A program made the position numbers and the translations under genes. A model generated the notes under the pieces. That model was not told the origin of the DNA and did not search any database. It saw only the letters and a list, made by a program, of their open reading frames with translations. From Oceanotoga teriensis (lineage in GTDB: Bacteria; Thermotogota; Thermotogae; Petrotogales; Petrotogaceae), in assembly GCF_003148465.1 (NCBI RefSeq), contig NZ_QGGI01000015.1, positions 1-64,000 on the forward strand: a stretch of 64,000 nt of DNA. Direction: 5' to 3'. Shown here piece by piece: positions 62,135-64,000 of this stretch; the first letter of the stretch is position 1; each line of letters starts with the position of its first letter.

Positions 62135-63028
62135 ATGGTGAGTTCGCAACTAAAAGGGTGGGTATATCTGTTAATAACAGTTTTTTTCTTCAGTACCATA
62201 GAAGTTGTTACAAAACCTTTTGCAGGGGTATTTGATCCTCTTCAAATAACTTTTTTAAGATTTTTCTTTGGAGGACTTGTTTTATTAATATTTTTATTGA
62301 TATCAGGAAAAATGAAAACTTATAAACTTACAGTTAAATCATTAGTTTTAATGGGATTAATAGGAAGTTTAAACTCTGTATTATCTATGTCTCTTTTACA
62401 ATTATCTGTAAAGTTTTCAAATGCTTCTACGGCAGCAATCTTAATATCGGCAAATCCAATTTTCGTTGTTATTCTTGCTTCTTTAATACTGAAAGAAAAG
62501 ATAACATTAAGAAAGGTTGTATCAATGGCTGTTGGAGCTTTAGGTATAATCATTATATTGATGTCCAATTCTTCTGGAGATAGTACTTTAGGACTTTTAT
62601 ATGGGGTGCTTGCTACGATAAGTTTTGCACTTTATACAGTTTTAGTAAAAAAATATGTTAAAGAAATACCTTCTATAATATTTGTAACTTTTTCATTTTT
62701 ACTTTCATCAATTATATTTTATATAGTATTGCTCATATTCAAAATACCTGTTTTCACATTTGAAATTGAAAGCTTTAATGTTATATGGATGTTGGCATAT
62801 ATAAGTATATTCGTAACTGGTATTGCTTATATAACTTTCTTTAAAGCTTTTGAAGTATTAGATGCATCAAAAGGTTCTTTTTCATACCTTTTGAAACCAG
62901 TTATTTCTATGATAATGGCTTATTTATTTTTAAATGAAATTCCAAATAATATGAAATTAATAGGAACTGTTTTTATAATACTATCTGTAGCAATAATAGC
63001 TTTAAAAGGTAAAAAAAATAAAATTTAA
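62135..63028 (+). CDS. DMT/EamA-family transporter
   Basis: This membrane protein has 297 residues and ten helices in two EamA repeats. The first repeat ends ANPIFVVILASLILKEKITLRKVVSMAVGALGIIII and the second has SYLLKPVISMIMAYLFLNEIPNNMKLIGTVFIIL. It probably exports metabolites or amino acids. The ATG at 62135 fits the AGGAG site at 62124-62128; the earlier in-frame ATG at 62129 is too close to it. Confidence 0.92.
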   Translation: MVSSQLKGWVYLLITVFFFSTIEVVTKPFAGVFDPLQITFLRFFFGGLVLLIFLLISGKMKTYKLTVKSLVLMGLIGSLNSVLSMSLLQLSVKFSNASTAAILISANPIFVVILASLILKEKITLRKVVSMAVGALGIIIILMSNSSGDSTLGLLYGVLATISFALYTVLVKKYVKEIPSIIFVTFSFLLSSIIFYIVLLIFKIPVFTFEIESFNVIWMLAYISIFVTGIAYITFFKAFEVLDASKGSFSYLLKPVISMIMAYLFLNEIPNNMKLIGTVFIILSVAIIALKGKKNKI

Positions 63029-63031
63029 AAT

Positions 63032-63060
63032 AAAAACTCCTTATTAAATAAGGAGTTTTT
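63032..63060. terminator. Bidirectional terminator
   Basis: The stem AAAAACTCCTTAT pairs with ATAAGGAGTTTTT across a 3-nt loop, followed by a T run. It lies between the convergent DMT exporter and M16 genes. Confidence 0.92.
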
Positions 63061-63061
63061 T

Positions 63062-64000
63062 TTAATTTAAATCAATTATATCGATATCTATACCATTTTT
63101 TTGAAATTCAGGTAAGATTTGTTCTTTGTTTCCAACTATAACTGTAAAGAATTTTTCAGGATAAGTATTTTCCACAAAAGACTTTTGTACTTTTTCAGCA
63201 TTCAATTTATTATATTCATTTATAAAATAATTCATATAATCCAATCTTTCTTTATTTAAATCTAAAGATGAAATTATAGATCTTATAATTGAAATCTTAT
63301 CATTGAGAGAAGAAGGTAAAAGAGCATTATAAATATTAACTATCTGGAAAACCTCATCTTCATTTATAGGATTCTTATTTTCTTTAATATCATTCATTAT
63401 TTTTATTATATCTTTTCTTGCTTCAAAAGTTTTTTCAGGCCTTACTGTAGTAGAAATTGAAAAAACTCCATCATTTATATTTTCTGTAAAATTTGAATAT
63501 ACTCCATAAACAAGACCTTTATTAGTTCTGAGTTCTTTCATAAGTCTACATTGAAAATCACCTGAACCATATATTTGATTAGCTATTGTAAAAGGAATGC
63601 GATCTTTAAATTCATTTTTTTTGTAAAAATTATATCCCATTATTATATTAGCTTGAGTTGAATCTGGTTTATTAATTAAAAGAATTTTATTATTTAGCTG
63701 AGAATTATCTTTTCTTTCGAATTCTGGGATTTTTGAACTCTTTTTATTCCAATCTGAAAATGAATTTGATATATAATTTAGCATTTTTTTAGTTTCAAAA
63801 TCACCTGAGATAGCAACTATTATTTTATCTGGAGAAATACTTTTATTATAATGAGCCATGATTTTATCTGGGGTTATAGTTTGTATATTCATTAAGATTT
63901 GGTTTAAATCATATTGATAACTGTATGGTATATCATTATAAATATTTTTATAAAAATACATTTTTGATATAGAATCTTCATTTGTTCTTGCTTGCATTAA
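63062..64000 (-). CDS. M16-family peptidase, C-terminal part (gene runs off the window)
   Basis: About 312 residues of an insulinase/processing-peptidase-like protein are visible, in one open frame to the window edge. The segment SPDKIIVAISGDFETKKMLNYI closes the first M16 domain. FTIANQIYGSGDFQCRLMKELRTNKGLVYGVYSNF is the typical R/Y motif of the second, inactive-type domain. The zinc-binding HxxEH half should lie beyond position 64000, so activity cannot be judged, and the ATG at 63997 is not the real start. Confidence 0.88.
   Translation of the reverse strand, partial: LMQARTNEDSISKMYFYKNIYNDIPYSYQYDLNQILMNIQTITPDKIMAHYNKSISPDKIIVAISGDFETKKMLNYISNSFSDWNKKSSKIPEFERKDNSQLNNKILLINKPDSTQANIIMGYNFYKKNEFKDRIPFTIANQIYGSGDFQCRLMKELRTNKGLVYGVYSNFTENINDGVFSISTTVRPEKTFEARKDIIKIMNDIKENKNPINEDEVFQIVNIYNALLPSSLNDKISIIRSIISSLDLNKERLDYMNYFINEYNKLNAEKVQKSFVENTYPEKFFTVIVGNKEQILPEFQKNGIDIDIIDLN

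Noticed and set aside
1-64000. CRISPR array, tRNA, rRNA, insertion sequence or prophage
   Set aside because: I saw no regularly spaced repeats, no tRNA- or rRNA-like segments, and no integrase or transposase catalytic domain. The zinc-ribbon protein has only a transposase-like DNA-binding part.

Overview
This window is about 64 kb of a very AT-rich bacterial chromosome, densely packed with genes. The translations are rich in Ile, Lys and Asn, Ile is often ATA and Arg is usually AGA. Several cell-envelope proteins (short signal peptides ending Ala-Phe-Ser, beta-barrel proteins ending in an aromatic residue, lipoproteins) show a diderm cell with an outer membrane. The mixture of fermentative AdhE, M3/M24/M16 peptidases, a cysteine desulfidase-like enzyme, an RND/LolA-like/barrel operon and many c-di-GMP and chemotaxis proteins looks to me like Thermotogota (order Petrotogales, such as an Oceanotoga/Geotoga/Petrotoga relative). 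That assignment is inference; no rRNA, tRNA or phage gene is present to fix it.

Layout. 1-2.0 kb: a compact sucCD-like pair. 2.0-4.1 kb: an MFS transporter and a divergent 2H phosphoesterase, with a perfect 201-bp tandem duplication between them. 4.1-8.0 kb (minus): LytTR response regulator, LytS-type kinase, TPR protein, a small barrel-like protein and a toastrack-like protein. 8.1-9.6 kb: coiled-coil protein and MarR regulator. 9.6-14.2 kb (minus): PAS-GGDEF-EAL protein, cytoplasmic parvulin, PHP phosphoesterase with a DUF427 protein. 14.8-19.6 kb (minus): cysteine desulfidase-like enzyme, TldE/TldD and a zinc-ribbon/HTH protein. 19.8-24.8 kb (plus): RND transporter, LolA-like protein and outer-membrane barrel. 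24.8-31.1 kb: an apparently start-less lipoprotein gene, PepF, YaiI, a TPR protein and AdhE. 31.3-31.9 kb: a small DNA-binding protein with an autoregulation-like operator.

31.9-43.6 kb is the most striking part: a probable exopolysaccharide synthesis/export locus. It holds a processive GT2 synthase fused to HEAT repeats, co-transcribed with a three-domain pseudoenzyme (metallo-beta-lactamase/ODP fold, GGDEF, receiver). All three catalytic sites of that protein are lost, but the c-di-GMP inhibitory-site RxxD is kept. Two tandem LVIVD/propeller-like lipoproteins follow, one of them frameshifted by a 5-bp duplication. A TPR-beta-barrel protein of PgaA/YaiO type and a secreted TIM-barrel glycosidase-like protein complete the set. 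A 14-bp inverted repeat sits in the divergent promoter region. The parts match the logic of Pga/Pel-type secretion systems (synthase, c-di-GMP receptor, TPR-barrel exporter, secreted hydrolase), but the receptor architecture is not one I know.

43.6-64 kb: GNAT, an EEP phosphatase, DEAD-box helicase, HAD phosphatase, two chemoreceptors flanking FtsH, a YtrA-type GntR regulator with two ABC pairs, a tyrosine-phosphatase fusion, a STAS protein, a sugar O-acetyltransferase, an Xaa-Pro peptidase, a DMT exporter and the C-terminal part of an M16 peptidase that runs off the end. Most operons end in clear intrinsic terminators, many of them shared by convergent genes. I saw no CRISPR array, rRNA, tRNA or insertion sequence.
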